Source: a virus
DNA: 42,181 nucleotides
Reading direction: 5' to 3' (one strand)
Virus record (IMG/VR): IMGVR_UViG_3300002835_000390
Coordinates: 1 to 42,181 of that record
The position numbers and the translations under genes are program-made. The notes beneath the pieces were generated by a model. That model did not search any database. It saw only the letters and a list, made by a program, of their open reading frames with translations, and was not told the DNA's origin. This document shows, in pieces, positions 5,646-13,050 of this stretch (position 1 is the stretch's first letter; each line of letters starts with the position of its first letter).

Positions 5646-6578
5646 TCACTTCTTCTTGGTGAGGCGGAAGGCTCGGTAGCCCGAGCGAGCGTTGATCGTC
5701 TGCCCGACCATCTCGGGCGTGATGATCTTGCCTGCGCTGCCGGCGACGACGCCGCAGGAGATGGTGGCGAAGCGGGAGCGGATCTTGCTGGCGGTGCCGG
5801 CGTCGTACAGGATCGCGGCCTTGCCGGCCTCGACTTGCGACTCCCAATGCGCCGCCTGCTCTTGCGCGTGCAGCAGCGTGGCGATCTTGGCTTCCAGCTT
5901 CTCGTCGGCGTCGAGCACCTTGCCGTCATCGACGTTCATCAGAAGGCGGCGCACTTCGTCGGCGTCGCGCTCAAAGTCTGGCTTCGGCGGAGCGTCATCT
6001 TCGATGCTGCGCCAGAAGCCGGCCACTTGGCTTTGGATCGCGTCATGGACTTGCTTGTCGGCCTCGCGGTGCAGGATGTGCGCGCTGTTGCCGCCGGCAA
6101 GCACGACGATGCAGCCCCAGGTGAGGCCAGAGACGAGGAGCTGCGCCTGAAGCTGCAACTCAACACACATCGGGGCGATAAGCGACTCGCCCTCGCCGTG
6201 CCACTGGTCGAGGAAGATGTGCTTGTCCACGTTCTTGACCTCGATGAGGCCAAGCTGACCATCGCGCTCCGCTTGGAAGTCGAACGACGCGCCTAGGCGA
6301 AGCCCTGGCAGCCTCTCGTAGACTTTGCGCGGGCTGGCCTTCCAGCCTTGGTCCTCTGCGACGCCGAGGGCGATGGCCGACTCCAAGCGACGGCCCCACT
6401 TCATGCGCTCGTTGTCGGTCTTGGTTGCGACCTCGCCCGCCTTCTTGCGGTGCCAAAGCTCGTAGACGGTGGTGTACGGGGAAGCGTCGAACAGGGCGGC
6501 GACCTCGGTCGAGGTCACATCGTGCGCTCGCGCCTTGAGCCACGCCTGTTCGTCGGTGACGGGTGTGCTTTCACGCAT
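5646..6578 (-). CDS. YqaJ-like viral exonuclease (lambda exo type)
   Basis: A 310-aa PD-(D/E)XK nuclease of the YqaJ family. It resects dsDNA 5'-3' to feed RecT. Motifs are an N-terminal 'WLKARAHDVTSTEVAALFDASPYTTVYELWHRK', 'MKWGRRLESAIA' (the conserved Glu), LGASFDF with the catalytic Asp, then LIEVKN (the E-x-K pair), and QLQAQLL. The start at 6578 has AGGAG 7 nt upstream. The long C-terminal helical part ends TKKK. It is coupled to recT by a 2-nt gap. Confidence 0.9.
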   Translation of the reverse strand: MRESTPVTDEQAWLKARAHDVTSTEVAALFDASPYTTVYELWHRKKAGEVATKTDNERMKWGRRLESAIALGVAEDQGWKASPRKVYERLPGLRLGASFDFQAERDGQLGLIEVKNVDKHIFLDQWHGEGESLIAPMCVELQLQAQLLVSGLTWGCIVVLAGGNSAHILHREADKQVHDAIQSQVAGFWRSIEDDAPPKPDFERDADEVRRLLMNVDDGKVLDADEKLEAKIATLLHAQEQAAHWESQVEAGKAAILYDAGTASKIRSRFATISCGVVAGSAGKIITPEMVGQTINARSGYRAFRLTKKK

Positions 6579-6636
6579 CTTGGTTCTCCTTGTCGTCCTT
6601 GGTGATGAGGTCAGCGACCCACGAGAGGTCATCCAT
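6571..6636 (-). CDS. Possible 21-aa leader peptide before the exonuclease
   Basis: A tiny acidic frame (ATG at 6636) fills the gap between the 6629-6913 gene, which it overlaps by 8 nt, and the exonuclease start, which it also overlaps by 8 nt. It encodes MDDLSWVADLITKDDKENQDA-like residues and contains the exonuclease SD. It could be a coupling peptide or chance. Confidence 0.3.
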   Translation of the reverse strand: MDDLSWVADLITKDDKENQDA

Positions 6637-6913
6637 TCTTCTTCCACTTCTCGTGGGCGAAGATGGACTGGTAGCCATGGCCGTGGACCTCCGCATACCT
6701 CTGGATGGCATCCATGAGGCCAATGTGGGAATGCAGGATCTGGCCCGCAAAAAACGCATCATCCGCGTTCAAGTTGCCGCGTAGGCCCAGAACCTGCCGC
6801 AGCGCGCACAGGCTCGGCCACAGCTTCAGCAGCAACTCGCACAAGTCGCCATTGGTCTGCGGAAGATCGACCAAGAGAGCGGTCGAAAGCTCGTTGTTTT
6901 GCATCTCGCTCAT
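6629..6913 (-). CDS. Hypothetical protein, 94 aa
   Basis: First gene of the YqaJ-RecT operon, divergent from the Cro-like gene. It is mostly helical: 'TNGDLCELLLKLWPSLCALRQVLGLRGNLNADDAFF', then 'SHIGLMDAIQRYAEVHGHGYQSIF'. It has no known motif. The ATG at 6913 has AAGGG too close for a normal SD; a second in-frame ATG at 6904 is possible. The position right after the divergent promoter suggests early expression. Confidence 0.6.
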   Translation of the reverse strand: MSEMQNNELSTALLVDLPQTNGDLCELLLKLWPSLCALRQVLGLRGNLNADDAFFAGQILHSHIGLMDAIQRYAEVHGHGYQSIFAHEKWKKNG

Positions 6914-6988
6914 GCCCTTGCATGAATACGCAGGAGGGCCTTCGGCAGCAAGTGGAAACCGAAAGAAATCTTGCTACTCTACGCAGGC
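6914..6988. promoter_or_regulatory. Divergent promoter/operator region
   Basis: The 75-bp gap between the leftward 94-aa gene and the rightward Cro-like gene. On the minus strand TTGCTG and TATTCA are spaced 17 bp apart, a weak sigma-70 match. On the plus strand TGCTACTCT near 6973-6980 could be an extended -10. TACGCAGG occurs twice (6927-6934 and 6980-6987), one copy near each start, and could be the regulator's operator. GCCCT and AGGGC form a short inverted repeat around the first copy. Confidence 0.5.
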
Positions 6989-7195
6989 ATGAAGCAACCT
7001 ACGCTGGAACAACTGCTTGAGCGCGTCGATGGCACCTGGGACGAAGTGGCCGAGGAACTCGGCGTCTCGACGCGCACGCTCTACAACCTTCGGCTTGGCA
7101 AGGTGAAGCCGCATCGGGCTACCCTGCTGGCAATCGCGCACTACCTAGAAGTGACTCCTGCTGCCGTCCAGAAGGCGATCGCAGCAGGAGGCTAG
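6989..7195 (+). CDS. Cro-like HTH regulator
   Basis: The only convincing plus-strand gene: 68 aa, nearly all a Cro/C1-type HTH (TWDEVAEELGVSTRTLYNLRLGKVKPHRATLLAIAHYLEVTPAAVQKAI). The recognition helix is around STRTLYNLRLG. The ATG at 6989 is preceded by AGG only 1 nt away, so a TTG at 6971 is an alternative start. It is divergent from the recombination operon and convergent with rusA (4-nt overlap at 7192-7195), so its transcript would be antisense to rusA. It likely represses the divergent promoter, its own, or both. Confidence 0.8.
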   Translation: MKQPTLEQLLERVDGTWDEVAEELGVSTRTLYNLRLGKVKPHRATLLAIAHYLEVTPAAVQKAIAAGG

Positions 7196-7611
7196 GCTTG
7201 TAGCTCTTGGATGTGGACATCGACGCCGGTCGGGCGGCCCACGGGGGCATACCACTTCGACGCCATGAGAACGGTCACCTGATCGTCGTCCTCCCACCAC
7301 TCGTGCAAGGCGTCGAGGACCGCCTTCGCCAAGTTGTCGATGTCCGGCTTGCTGGTGTGCGGGCGGGCCTTCTCGCCTGCGTACTTGCGAGCCTGCAACG
7401 CACGAGGGCGAGGCATCCAGAACACCAGCCGCACCAGTAGCGGACCCGTCAGCAAGGCCGATGGCTTGGCGGTCAGCGACGCCGAGGCGACTGCCGCCTT
7501 CCAGGCATCAGCAACGCTCGGCGTGTAGATCCTAACGAACTTGCCGCGACGAGTTGCCTTGACGCGAGGCTGGCCTTTCGGCTCGCCTTCCGCGAAGAAG
7601 TGGTAGCTCAC
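7192..7611 (-). CDS. rusA: RusA-like Holliday junction resolvase
   Basis: A 139-aa member of the RusA endonuclease family, which cuts four-way junctions. The family core is visible: 'GEPKGQPRVKATRRGKF' at the N-terminus and 'KPDIDNLAKAVLDALHEWWEDDDQV' near residues 88-112, with the metal-binding aspartates. The C-terminal 'GVDVHIQEL' closes the domain. It starts at the ATG at 7611, overlapping the upstream stop by 4 nt. It would complete the phage recombination set and resolve branched DNA before packaging. Its 3' end overlaps the convergent regulator by 4 nt. Confidence 0.9.
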   Translation of the reverse strand: MSYHFFAEGEPKGQPRVKATRRGKFVRIYTPSVADAWKAAVASASLTAKPSALLTGPLLVRLVFWMPRPRALQARKYAGEKARPHTSKPDIDNLAKAVLDALHEWWEDDDQVTVLMASKWYAPVGRPTGVDVHIQELQA

Positions 7612-7787
7612 TTACATGCCCGCTGGATCGCGGCAAGGCACTCCTGCGCGTCGATCCGCACCTGAGCAAGAGCCTTGCGGTACTGCGTCGCGTGCAGGAA
7701 CACTCTCCGACCTCTCACTTCGACCCACACCGTGGCGTACAAAGCGGCCCGATTGGGCGTCTCCCGCATGTCGTAACCGTAGATCAT
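7608..7787 (-). CDS. Hypothetical protein, 59 aa
   Basis: Short basic protein of unknown role; the ATG at 7787 overlaps the preceding stop (ATGA) with AAGG as SD. Predicted beta-then-helix: 'RAALYATVWVEVRGRRVFLHA' followed by 'RKALAQVRIDAQECLAAIQRAC'. It is translationally coupled to rusA through the ATGA at 7608-7611. Confidence 0.6.
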   Translation of the reverse strand: MIYGYDMRETPNRAALYATVWVEVRGRRVFLHATQYRKALAQVRIDAQECLAAIQRACK

Positions 7788-8173
7788 GGCTTGCCTTTCA
7801 GTTCTGCGATCTGCTTCTTGATGTCGTCGCGCTCCCACCACGTTGCAGCGCGGTGAAGCTGGTCGTACAGGCTCAACACAGCGTCAACGTGACCAGCGTT
7901 AGACGCTAGCTCCTCCTCGTTGCGGCGGCGGATCTTGGCTTCGCACTCCGTCGAACAGAACCGCCACTTCTTGCCGTGCGTGACCACGTTGCCGCAACCC
8001 TGGCACTTGCGCTCCTTGGCTGCTGCTCGCTTGAGCGACGCCAGCTTCCGCATGTTGCGGCACAGCCGGCAGAATCTCTTGGATGAGTTGCTGTCGAAGC
8101 CGATGGCGTTGGGCACCGTCAGATCGTGCCCGCGCTGGCAATGCGTCTTGCCCCGAAATCCTGCTCCGCTCAC
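7784..8173 (-). CDS. Zinc-finger (HNH-associated) protein, 129 aa
   Basis: Two zinc modules. Residues about 11-40 read CQRGHDLTVPNA then CRLCRN, the Cys/His pattern found before HNH nuclease domains in phage homing enzymes. Residues about 57-77 read CQGCGN then FCSTEC, a second knuckle resembling MYND-like fingers. A helical tail follows. No complete HNH catalytic motif is seen, so it may be a DNA-binding remnant or accessory factor. The GTG at 8173 overlaps the upstream stop (GTGA). Confidence 0.65.
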   Translation of the reverse strand: MSGAGFRGKTHCQRGHDLTVPNAIGFDSNSSKRFCRLCRNMRKLASLKRAAAKERKCQGCGNVVTHGKKWRFCSTECEAKIRRRNEEELASNAGHVDAVLSLYDQLHRAATWWERDDIKKQIAELKGKP

Positions 8174-8382
8174 GGCCTCTGCCTCCCGATGTCGATCACG
8201 GTGAAGGATGCCAACTGCTGGCCAACGTAGTCCGCCAACTGCGTCGGCATGGCCATGATCGTCAGCCCCGCCACGCCGTCCTTGGTCGCGGCCTCGATGT
8301 CGATGCGACCGATGTTGCTGCGCTCGGCTGCGTGCAGGGCGCGGAACAGGGCCTGCACAAGACTGTCGTCTGCGGTGCTCAT
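8170..8382 (-). CDS. Hypothetical protein, 70 aa
   Basis: Starts at the ATG at 8382 (overlapping the previous stop, ATGA) with AGG nearby. The N-terminal helix 'SLVQALFRALHAAERSN' is followed by alternating hydrophobic segments 'IGRIDIEAATKDGVAGLTIMAM' and 'FTVIDIGRQRP', suggesting a small alpha/beta fold. No family recognised. Confidence 0.55.
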   Translation of the reverse strand: MSTADDSLVQALFRALHAAERSNIGRIDIEAATKDGVAGLTIMAMPTQLADYVGQQLASFTVIDIGRQRP

Positions 8383-8759
8383 AATCCTGCCTTTTTGCGG
8401 TTCCATTCTTGTTGCAGTTCGCAGCCGCTTCGCATGTTGCACAGACAGTTCTTGCACTCTTCGTTCGGGTACGAGTTCTTGTCCAGCAACTTGTAGTGGG
8501 CTGCGCGCAAGCGGCGGTGCTCTTCACGCAGAGCGTCGAGCTTGGTTTGCAGACTGTGCTCCCGATTACTCGGGGTCGCGGCGATTTGAAGATCGGCTTG
8601 CAAATTGCGGACCAGTTGCCGCAATCGTTCGGCGTCCATCGTTTCGATGTCTTCGGACAAACGGTGCTCCTCGCACCGAGCGTTGCCGGCTTCGTCTCGG
8701 TGCGTCGCCGCCGCATCACAGCATACGCACGGCCACATCGGCCAGATTGGATTTCTCAC
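8379..8759 (-). CDS. Cys-rich coiled-coil protein, 126 aa
   Basis: The GTG at 8759 overlaps the upstream stop and follows a purine-rich SD. The N-terminus has CVCC and a later C-EEH cluster (about residues 11-31), a likely zinc site. The middle is a long amphipathic helix (AERLRQLVRNLQADLQIAA, then LQTKLDALREEHRRLRAAH), probably coiled coil. The C-terminus has a second Cys cluster (CKNCLCNMRSGC). Function unknown. It belongs to the overlapping small-gene array. Confidence 0.6.
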   Translation of the reverse strand: MRNPIWPMWPCVCCDAAATHRDEAGNARCEEHRLSEDIETMDAERLRQLVRNLQADLQIAATPSNREHSLQTKLDALREEHRRLRAAHYKLLDKNSYPNEECKNCLCNMRSGCELQQEWNRKKAGL

Positions 8760-8971
8760 TTCTTCCCCCTCGCCCTCTTGGGCTTGATCGGCTCGACGGT
8801 GACGGTGACGCGCTGAATCACCTCCGCGTCCTCCAATGGGAGCCACCGGCTATCGGGAAGCCATTCCTTTGCGCTGCGTCGCGTCAGGAACAAGAGCGGT
8901 TCTGTTTCCGTTGACTGCAAGTTGCCGCGCTTTGAGAACAGGCCCCACGCCTTGAACGTCTGCTTCTTCAC
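8756..8971 (-). CDS. MKKQT-family small protein, copy 1
   Basis: A 71-aa protein with 'MKKQTFKAWGLFSKRG' at the start and 'EVIQRVTVTVEPIKPKRARGKK' at the end. It is a paralogue of the 10026-10229 product, sharing MKKQT at the N-terminus and RVTVT-EPI at the C-terminus, and the 3' DNA is similar too. The GTG at 8971 overlaps the upstream stop and has GGGGGAGAA just before it. Small single-domain accessory protein of unknown function. Confidence 0.65.
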   Translation of the reverse strand: MKKQTFKAWGLFSKRGNLQSTETEPLLFLTRRSAKEWLPDSRWLPLEDAEVIQRVTVTVEPIKPKRARGKK

Positions 8972-9219
8972 TTCTCCCCCCTCGCCCGCTTGGGCTTCTT
9001 GCGCTTCGGTTTCGCCTGCTCCTGCTCCACGACAATCGTGGACTGGGAGATGTAATCACCTAGCACCACCAAGGAATGCCTGAACCTTCCAAGAGCAGGA
9101 CACGAGTCGTTGCTGTCGTGCCGGTCACCAATCTTGTGGTGCAAGTGCTCGCACCTAATCCACGAAAACATGACGGCGAGTTCCTCAAGCGCAGAGATCG
9201 CCTTTGTGCGCGTAGTCAC
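8968..9219 (-). CDS. Hypothetical protein, 83 aa
   Basis: The GTG at 9219 is preceded by AAGGAG, which belongs to the conserved junction repeat (copy at 9226-9243). An N-terminal helix (KAISALEELAVMFSWIRC) leads to a His-rich segment (EHLHHKIGDRHD) and a helical part. The C-terminus is Lys/Arg-rich (KPKRKKPKRARGEK), like copy 1 of the MKKQT family. Possibly nucleic-acid associated; no family recognised. Confidence 0.6.
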   Translation of the reverse strand: MTTRTKAISALEELAVMFSWIRCEHLHHKIGDRHDSNDSCPALGRFRHSLVVLGDYISQSTIVVEQEQAKPKRKKPKRARGEK

Positions 9220-9467
9220 GGCGTCTCCTTCGCCGCGAGCGCGGCCAGTTCGCAGGAAACCTTGCCCGCTTCAAAGGCCGCAACGACTGCGATCCCGACC
9301 CACGACAGCATCAACGTCCGCGCCTGCTCGCCGAGCGCATAGGCTGCCTCGGTGTCGGCGAGCTTGCACAGTTCGTAGAGCGTCTTTGAAGTTGCTTCGC
9401 CGATGCGCGCAAACTCTGGATGCTTGCCCAGCATGGCCTCGTACAGCTTGGCGTCGTCGATGCTCAC
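9216..9467 (-). CDS. Hypothetical protein, 83 aa
   Basis: Starts at the GTG at 9467 (GTGA overlap). It is helical throughout: 'DDAKLYEAMLGKHPEFARIGEATSKTLYELCKL', then 'AYALGEQARTLMLSWVGIAVVAAFEAG', a moderately hydrophobic helix, and the tail LAALAAKETP, encoded by the junction repeat (9226-9243). The SD AAGGAGA upstream of its start comes from the preceding repeat copy (9477-9494). Confidence 0.6.
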   Translation of the reverse strand: MSIDDAKLYEAMLGKHPEFARIGEATSKTLYELCKLADTEAAYALGEQARTLMLSWVGIAVVAAFEAGKVSCELAALAAKETP

Positions 9468-9736
9468 TTCTCGTTCTCCTTCGCCGCGAGCGCGGCCTTG
9501 AGTGCGTCCCACTGACGCGCCGTAATCGGCACACATACCCAAGGATCATCGCGCTCCTCCGTGACCTGCGCGATGTCCCTCGCCGCCGCCTCGATGGCGC
9601 GCAGACGACGCACCTCGGCGATCAGCGCGGGGGCGGAAAGAAAAAGTTCGCTTTTGTACGCCTCGTGAAGCTCGATGAAGCGGCGGTCGGCCTCTTCTCG
9701 CAACTCTTCCAGCTTGTCGATGTCGATGTCGATCAT
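9464..9736 (-). CDS. Coiled-coil small protein, 90 aa (RLRAIEAAARD family)
   Basis: The ATG at 9736 has AAGGAG 9 nt upstream, again inside a repeat copy (9746-9763). The protein is a long charged helix (DIDKLEELREEADRRFIELHEAYKSE) followed by AEVRRLRAIEAAARDI, a motif nearly identical to one in the next gene (9739-10029). It ends KAALAAKENEK. Shared blocks show these genes arose by duplication or segment exchange. The function is unknown. Confidence 0.6.
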   Translation of the reverse strand: MIDIDIDKLEELREEADRRFIELHEAYKSELFLSAPALIAEVRRLRAIEAAARDIAQVTEERDDPWVCVPITARQWDALKAALAAKENEK

Positions 9737-9738
9737 GA

Positions 9739-10029
9739 TCAGGTCTCCTTCGCCGCGAGCGCGGCGCGCAGGTCGCAGATTCTTGCGTTGTTCCGCAGAT
9801 CGTGCAGAAAGCCGGTGTCCCACAGTGCGCGGTCGATTTGCCGCATGGCGTCCCTCGCCGCCGCCTCGATGGCGCGCAGCCGCTTGATCTCGGCGCGCAA
9901 CGCCTCGTTTTCCCGCACGGCCTCGACTGCCCACGCCCCACCCGCTTCACGCAACGTCGCGGCGTGGACGGCAGAACAGTGGCCGAAGCGGATAGCGAGC
10001 AGCAACGTCTCGTTGTCGATATTGCTCAC
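9739..10029 (-). CDS. Coiled-coil small protein, 96 aa (RLRAIEAAARD family)
   Basis: The GTG at 10029 overlaps the upstream stop. The central helix 'ENEALRAEIKRLRAIEAAARDAMRQI' matches the paralogous block in the 9464-9736 gene, while the N-terminal part (SNIDNETLLLAIRFGHCSAVHAATL) is unrelated, so the two are mosaic paralogues. The C-terminus RAALAAKET is encoded by the junction repeat copy at 9746-9763. The stop is 2 nt from the next start. Confidence 0.6.
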   Translation of the reverse strand: MSNIDNETLLLAIRFGHCSAVHAATLREAGGAWAVEAVRENEALRAEIKRLRAIEAAARDAMRQIDRALWDTGFLHDLRNNARICDLRAALAAKET

Positions 10030-10225
10030 TTCTCGTCCTCCTTCGCCGCGAGCGCGTCGATCGGCTCGATCGTGACGGTGACGCGCTCTACATTCCACAT
10101 GGGGAATAACGCATAGCCTTTGGCGAACTCCTCCTTAGCACAGACGACAGGTCGTCCGCACGAATCCATGTACGTCTCGCCCGTCTCTGGATTGACGACG
10201 GCCCACAGGTTCAAGGTCTGCTTCT

Positions 10226-10229
<4 letters not shown>
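10026..10229 (-). CDS. MKKQT-family small protein, copy 2
   Basis: A 67-aa paralogue of the 8756-8971 product: MKKQTLNLWAVV at the N-terminus, RVTVTIEPIDAL near the C-terminus. The middle differs (NPETGETYMDSCGRPVVCAKEEFAKGY). The start is the GTG at 10229 with GGAGGAG upstream. The last residues ALAAKEDEK derive from a junction-repeat copy (10039-10056), which the first paralogue lacks in exact form. Confidence 0.65.
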
Positions 10230-10840
<611 letters not shown>

Positions 10841-10849
10841 GGTCAGAGC

Positions 10850-10878
10850 AACCTAGCAGCCTGATGCGGCAAGATCAA
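10850..10878 (-). promoter_or_regulatory. Possible promoter for the small-gene array
   Basis: On the minus strand TTGATC (10873-10878) and TAGGTT (10850-10855) are 17 bp apart, and a TG precedes the -10 (extended -10 form). Transcription would start about 3-5 nt before the ATG at 10840. The 10841-10884 gap is AT-richer than its surroundings. Confidence 0.45.
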
Positions 10879-10884
10879 GCACTT

Positions 10885-11649
10885 TTACCGTGAGCGATGA
10901 GAATCCCAGTCGAACGTCACCACCCGCCCGCCGTCCTCGCGCATGCGATCCATCACGCGCTCGCCGAGGTACTTCGCAACGTCCTGCTTCGCCAAGTTGG
11001 ACAGCAGCAGCGTCGGCTTGCACCGCTCGTAACGCTCGTTCAGGATGTCGAACAGCAGGTTGCGTTCCGTCTCGCTGCCGAACTGCACGCCGATCTCGTC
11101 AAGGATCAGCAGCGCAGGCCGCGTCATCGCAGCGACGGCGGCGTTCTCCGTCTCTTCGGCTTCGCGGTTCCAGGTGTCCTTCACGCGCCGCAGCGCACGC
11201 TGCACCGTGGCGTAGTAGACATCCACGCCCTTGAGCAGCAGATGGTTGGCGATGGCGCATGCGAGGTGGGTCTTGCCGGTGCCTGGGCGTCCCAAGAACA
11301 GCATGCCTCGCCCAGATGCCAGCACCTCATCGAACTGCATGGCGTAGTCCGAGGCCCACTTCAGGGCCGACTTCTGCGCGTCGGTCTGCGCGCTGTAGGA
11401 CTCCAGCGTCCGGTCGCGGAACCGCAGCGGAACGCCGGCAGCATCCTGCTTGGCCGACCATGCGGCGGCTGCCTCCTGCTCAAGCCGTAGCTGCTTCGCC
11501 TCCTGGCTGGCCTTGGCAAGCACTTGTTCGCAGGTCGGGCATCTGCTCCAGACCTCGTTGAAAACTCCGATCTGCTCGGAGTCGTACGCCCCGTGTTGAG
11601 GGCACTCGATCTTCCGCTTGGCACCCCTAGATGCGCTGAACTTGCTCAT
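10885..11649 (-). CDS. DnaC-like AAA+ helicase loader
   Basis: A 254-aa ATPase that would load the host DnaB helicase. The N-terminus has a zinc-ribbon pattern (C..H near residues 17-20 and CPTC near 37-40). The AAA+ core follows: Walker A GRPGTGKTH (about residues 118-126), Walker B ALLILDEIG, sensor 1 TLLLSNL, and a C-terminal 'LGERVMDRMREDGG' with the arginine finger/sensor 2 region. The ATG at 11649 or the GTG at 11652 could start it; AAGGGG lies upstream. It overlaps the initiator-like gene by 23 nt, as loader/initiator pairs often do. Confidence 0.88.
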   Translation of the reverse strand: MSKFSASRGAKRKIECPQHGAYDSEQIGVFNEVWSRCPTCEQVLAKASQEAKQLRLEQEAAAAWSAKQDAAGVPLRFRDRTLESYSAQTDAQKSALKWASDYAMQFDEVLASGRGMLFLGRPGTGKTHLACAIANHLLLKGVDVYYATVQRALRRVKDTWNREAEETENAAVAAMTRPALLILDEIGVQFGSETERNLLFDILNERYERCKPTLLLSNLAKQDVAKYLGERVMDRMREDGGRVVTFDWDSHRSR

Positions 11650-12487
11650 CACCGTACATCCCCTTCTGGAAAAGCGGCCCTGGGTTCCTGGGGCCGCTGG
11701 AAGGCCGCTGCTCGCGTGCCCACCAGTCGGCCCTGAAAGACTGCCATCCCCTACAGACGCACTCCTGTAGGGCCTCCTGGAGCGTCAGGCTGGCCGCCTG
11801 AGCGTGCTTCCTGATCCCGGTGACCACCGTCTCGGTCAGCGGTGCCCGCCGCGCTTGGCGCAGGGCGTCGAAGTCGGCCCAGACCTTCTCGTCCACGTCC
11901 TCGGGCCGCTTCGCCAGCACGCTAGCGCGTCTCTTTCTCTTCGGAGGTTGCTCTGCTTCTACCTCTACTTCTGCTTCTACCTCTACATGCGTAACGTTCG
12001 GCGTAACGTTACACTCAACAGGCTCTTCGTTACGCATGTTCGGCGTGACAGTTTCGCCTGGGCGTACACGAGCACGGTATCGCCGTTGCCTCTCAGCCGC
12101 CCCGTAGTCCCGCTCGCGGTAGACCATGTAGTTCAGAACTACGAAGCCACCGGACACTCGGGCCAGCCGGCGACCGTCGTAGGCAGGCGTCCGGCTGTCC
12201 GCGTCCGGCCCCGTCAGCAGCCGCAAGGCAGCCGTGCCATCCTCCACGCTCAGGCCAGACCGCATCACCAGCCCAGGAGCCGAGGCGAACACCATGCCGT
12301 ACCAGCCGGCAGGGACGAGCCATCCCGTGCCGTTGACCGAACCGATCTCCAAGGACTCCATCGGGGCCTTCAACTCGTACGGCTCCGCCATCAGCAGGGC
12401 CGTGATGAACAACGCCCGCGCCTCCATGTGGGGCCACAGGCTCGACTCCAGCATGGCCGAGTCCAGCTTGACAAAGTGACGCTTCAC
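11627..12487 (-). CDS. Replication initiator/replisome organiser-like protein
   Basis: A 286-aa protein. The N-terminal 130 residues form a winged-helix-like domain typical of phage replisome organisers ('LDSAMLESSLWPHMEARALFITALLM', VPAGWYGMVFASAPG, AALRLLTGPDADSR, RRLARVSGGFVVLNYMVYRERD). A basic and acidic linker includes a glutamate/valine repeat (VEVEAEVEVEAEQPPKRKRR). The C-terminus is helical and ends near the loader start. The GTG at 12487 overlaps the previous stop. The assignment rests on domain style and its place just before dnaC. Confidence 0.65.
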   Translation of the reverse strand: MKRHFVKLDSAMLESSLWPHMEARALFITALLMAEPYELKAPMESLEIGSVNGTGWLVPAGWYGMVFASAPGLVMRSGLSVEDGTAALRLLTGPDADSRTPAYDGRRLARVSGGFVVLNYMVYRERDYGAAERQRRYRARVRPGETVTPNMRNEEPVECNVTPNVTHVEVEAEVEVEAEQPPKRKRRASVLAKRPEDVDEKVWADFDALRQARRAPLTETVVTGIRKHAQAASLTLQEALQECVCRGWQSFRADWWAREQRPSSGPRNPGPLFQKGMYGDEQVQRI

Positions 12488-12672
12488 GGCTTCGCCCTCT
12501 TCATCAACTTGCGGATCGTCTCGTGCCGCCGCTGGCTGCGGGACACCGCGCACGCGACGCAGTTGGACGAGCAGATGTAGCGAAGCGTCTCGCCGCAGCG
12601 GCGGCATGGACGCCCTTGGTAGTGGACCTCGCCCTTCTTGGCTTCGCGGTCCCTGATCTGAAACAGAGTCAT
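12484..12672 (-). CDS. Small zinc-binding protein, 62 aa
   Basis: The ATG at 12672 has GGAG 5 nt upstream; the GTG at 12678 is less likely. Pattern CRRCG, then CSSNC and CVAC, gives a compact Cys4-type zinc site, with a basic helical tail (SRSQRRHETIRKLMKRAKP). Similar small Cys-rich proteins precede replication genes in many phages and resemble the zinc part of HNH nucleases, but no catalytic HNH residues are visible. Confidence 0.65.
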   Translation of the reverse strand: MTLFQIRDREAKKGEVHYQGRPCRRCGETLRYICSSNCVACAVSRSQRRHETIRKLMKRAKP

Positions 12673-12687
12673 AACCACTCCATGAAA

Positions 12688-12783
12688 CTAGAAGACCAGA
12701 ACAAGCAACACCAGAACCCAGAACAGGACGCTGGCGACAAACGCCACGATCACCAACTCGGGCCTACCCTCGGAAGTATCCAA
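12688..12783 (-). CDS. Possible 31-aa single-span membrane peptide
   Basis: A frame from the TTG at 12783 (GAGGA 8 nt upstream) encodes a short polar head (MDTSEGRPEL) and one very hydrophobic helix (VIVAFVASVLFWVLVLLVLVF) to the stop. It could be a small membrane effector or a chance frame; the TTG start and small size keep confidence low. Confidence 0.35.
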   Translation of the reverse strand: MDTSEGRPELVIVAFVASVLFWVLVLLVLVF

Positions 12784-12819
12784 CGATCAGTTCCTCTTCG
12801 GTGAGACGTTCGCGCATCG

Positions 12820-12916
12820 AAAGAAAAGTCCGGGGCGGCCCTACCGGAACCGCAGTTGATGCAGACTGCGGCTCTTGGGTGGGAGTAGGGAGAGTTGGAC
12901 GGCAAGGCCGCCCCGG
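12820..12916 (-). terminator. Structured terminator-like element after the virion operon
   Basis: An 11-bp GC stem (12906-12916 with 12830-12840) encloses a second hairpin, a 7-bp stem (12865-12871 with 12850-12856) with 8-nt loop. On the minus strand it is followed at once by ACUUUUCUUU (12829-12820). It could end late transcription or be a folded regulatory RNA. Apart from this and the next hairpin I see nothing else in 12784-13048. Confidence 0.5.
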
Positions 12917-13030
12917 TGGTGTGCGAAACGCGGCCACACGATCGACCCTCATCACTCGCTCTGAACTGAAGCGTCGTACCATGCGTTCGTCCAACGACTT
13001 CCGTGTGGCCGCCGAACCCTTGTAGCAGGC

Positions 13031-13050
13031 TTGCCGAAAGTTGCAAGCCT
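13031..13050 (-). terminator. Hairpin at the stop codon of the gp16-like gene
   Basis: AGGCTTGC and GCAAGCCT form a perfect 8-bp stem with an 8-nt loop, starting within the TAG stop codon. No U-tract follows, so it is more likely an mRNA-stabilising or attenuating element than a full terminator. Confidence 0.45.

Noticed and set aside
4730-5929. 399-aa minus-strand frame overlapping recT and the exonuclease
   Set aside because: It is Arg/Pro-rich, has no family motif, and lies out of frame with two clearly recognised genes.
12764-12994. Minus-strand frame ending MRERLTEEELIVGYFRG and an alternative frame with a CINCG motif
   Set aside because: The CxxC region lies inside the perfectly paired inverted repeats (12830-12916), has no good start or SD, and the short C-terminal piece is only 17 aa. 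Noncoding structure explains it better.
12801-13025. Plus-strand 74-aa frame in the gap after gp16
   Set aside because: No SD, no motif, and it reads through the inverted repeats; all neighbours are on the other strand.
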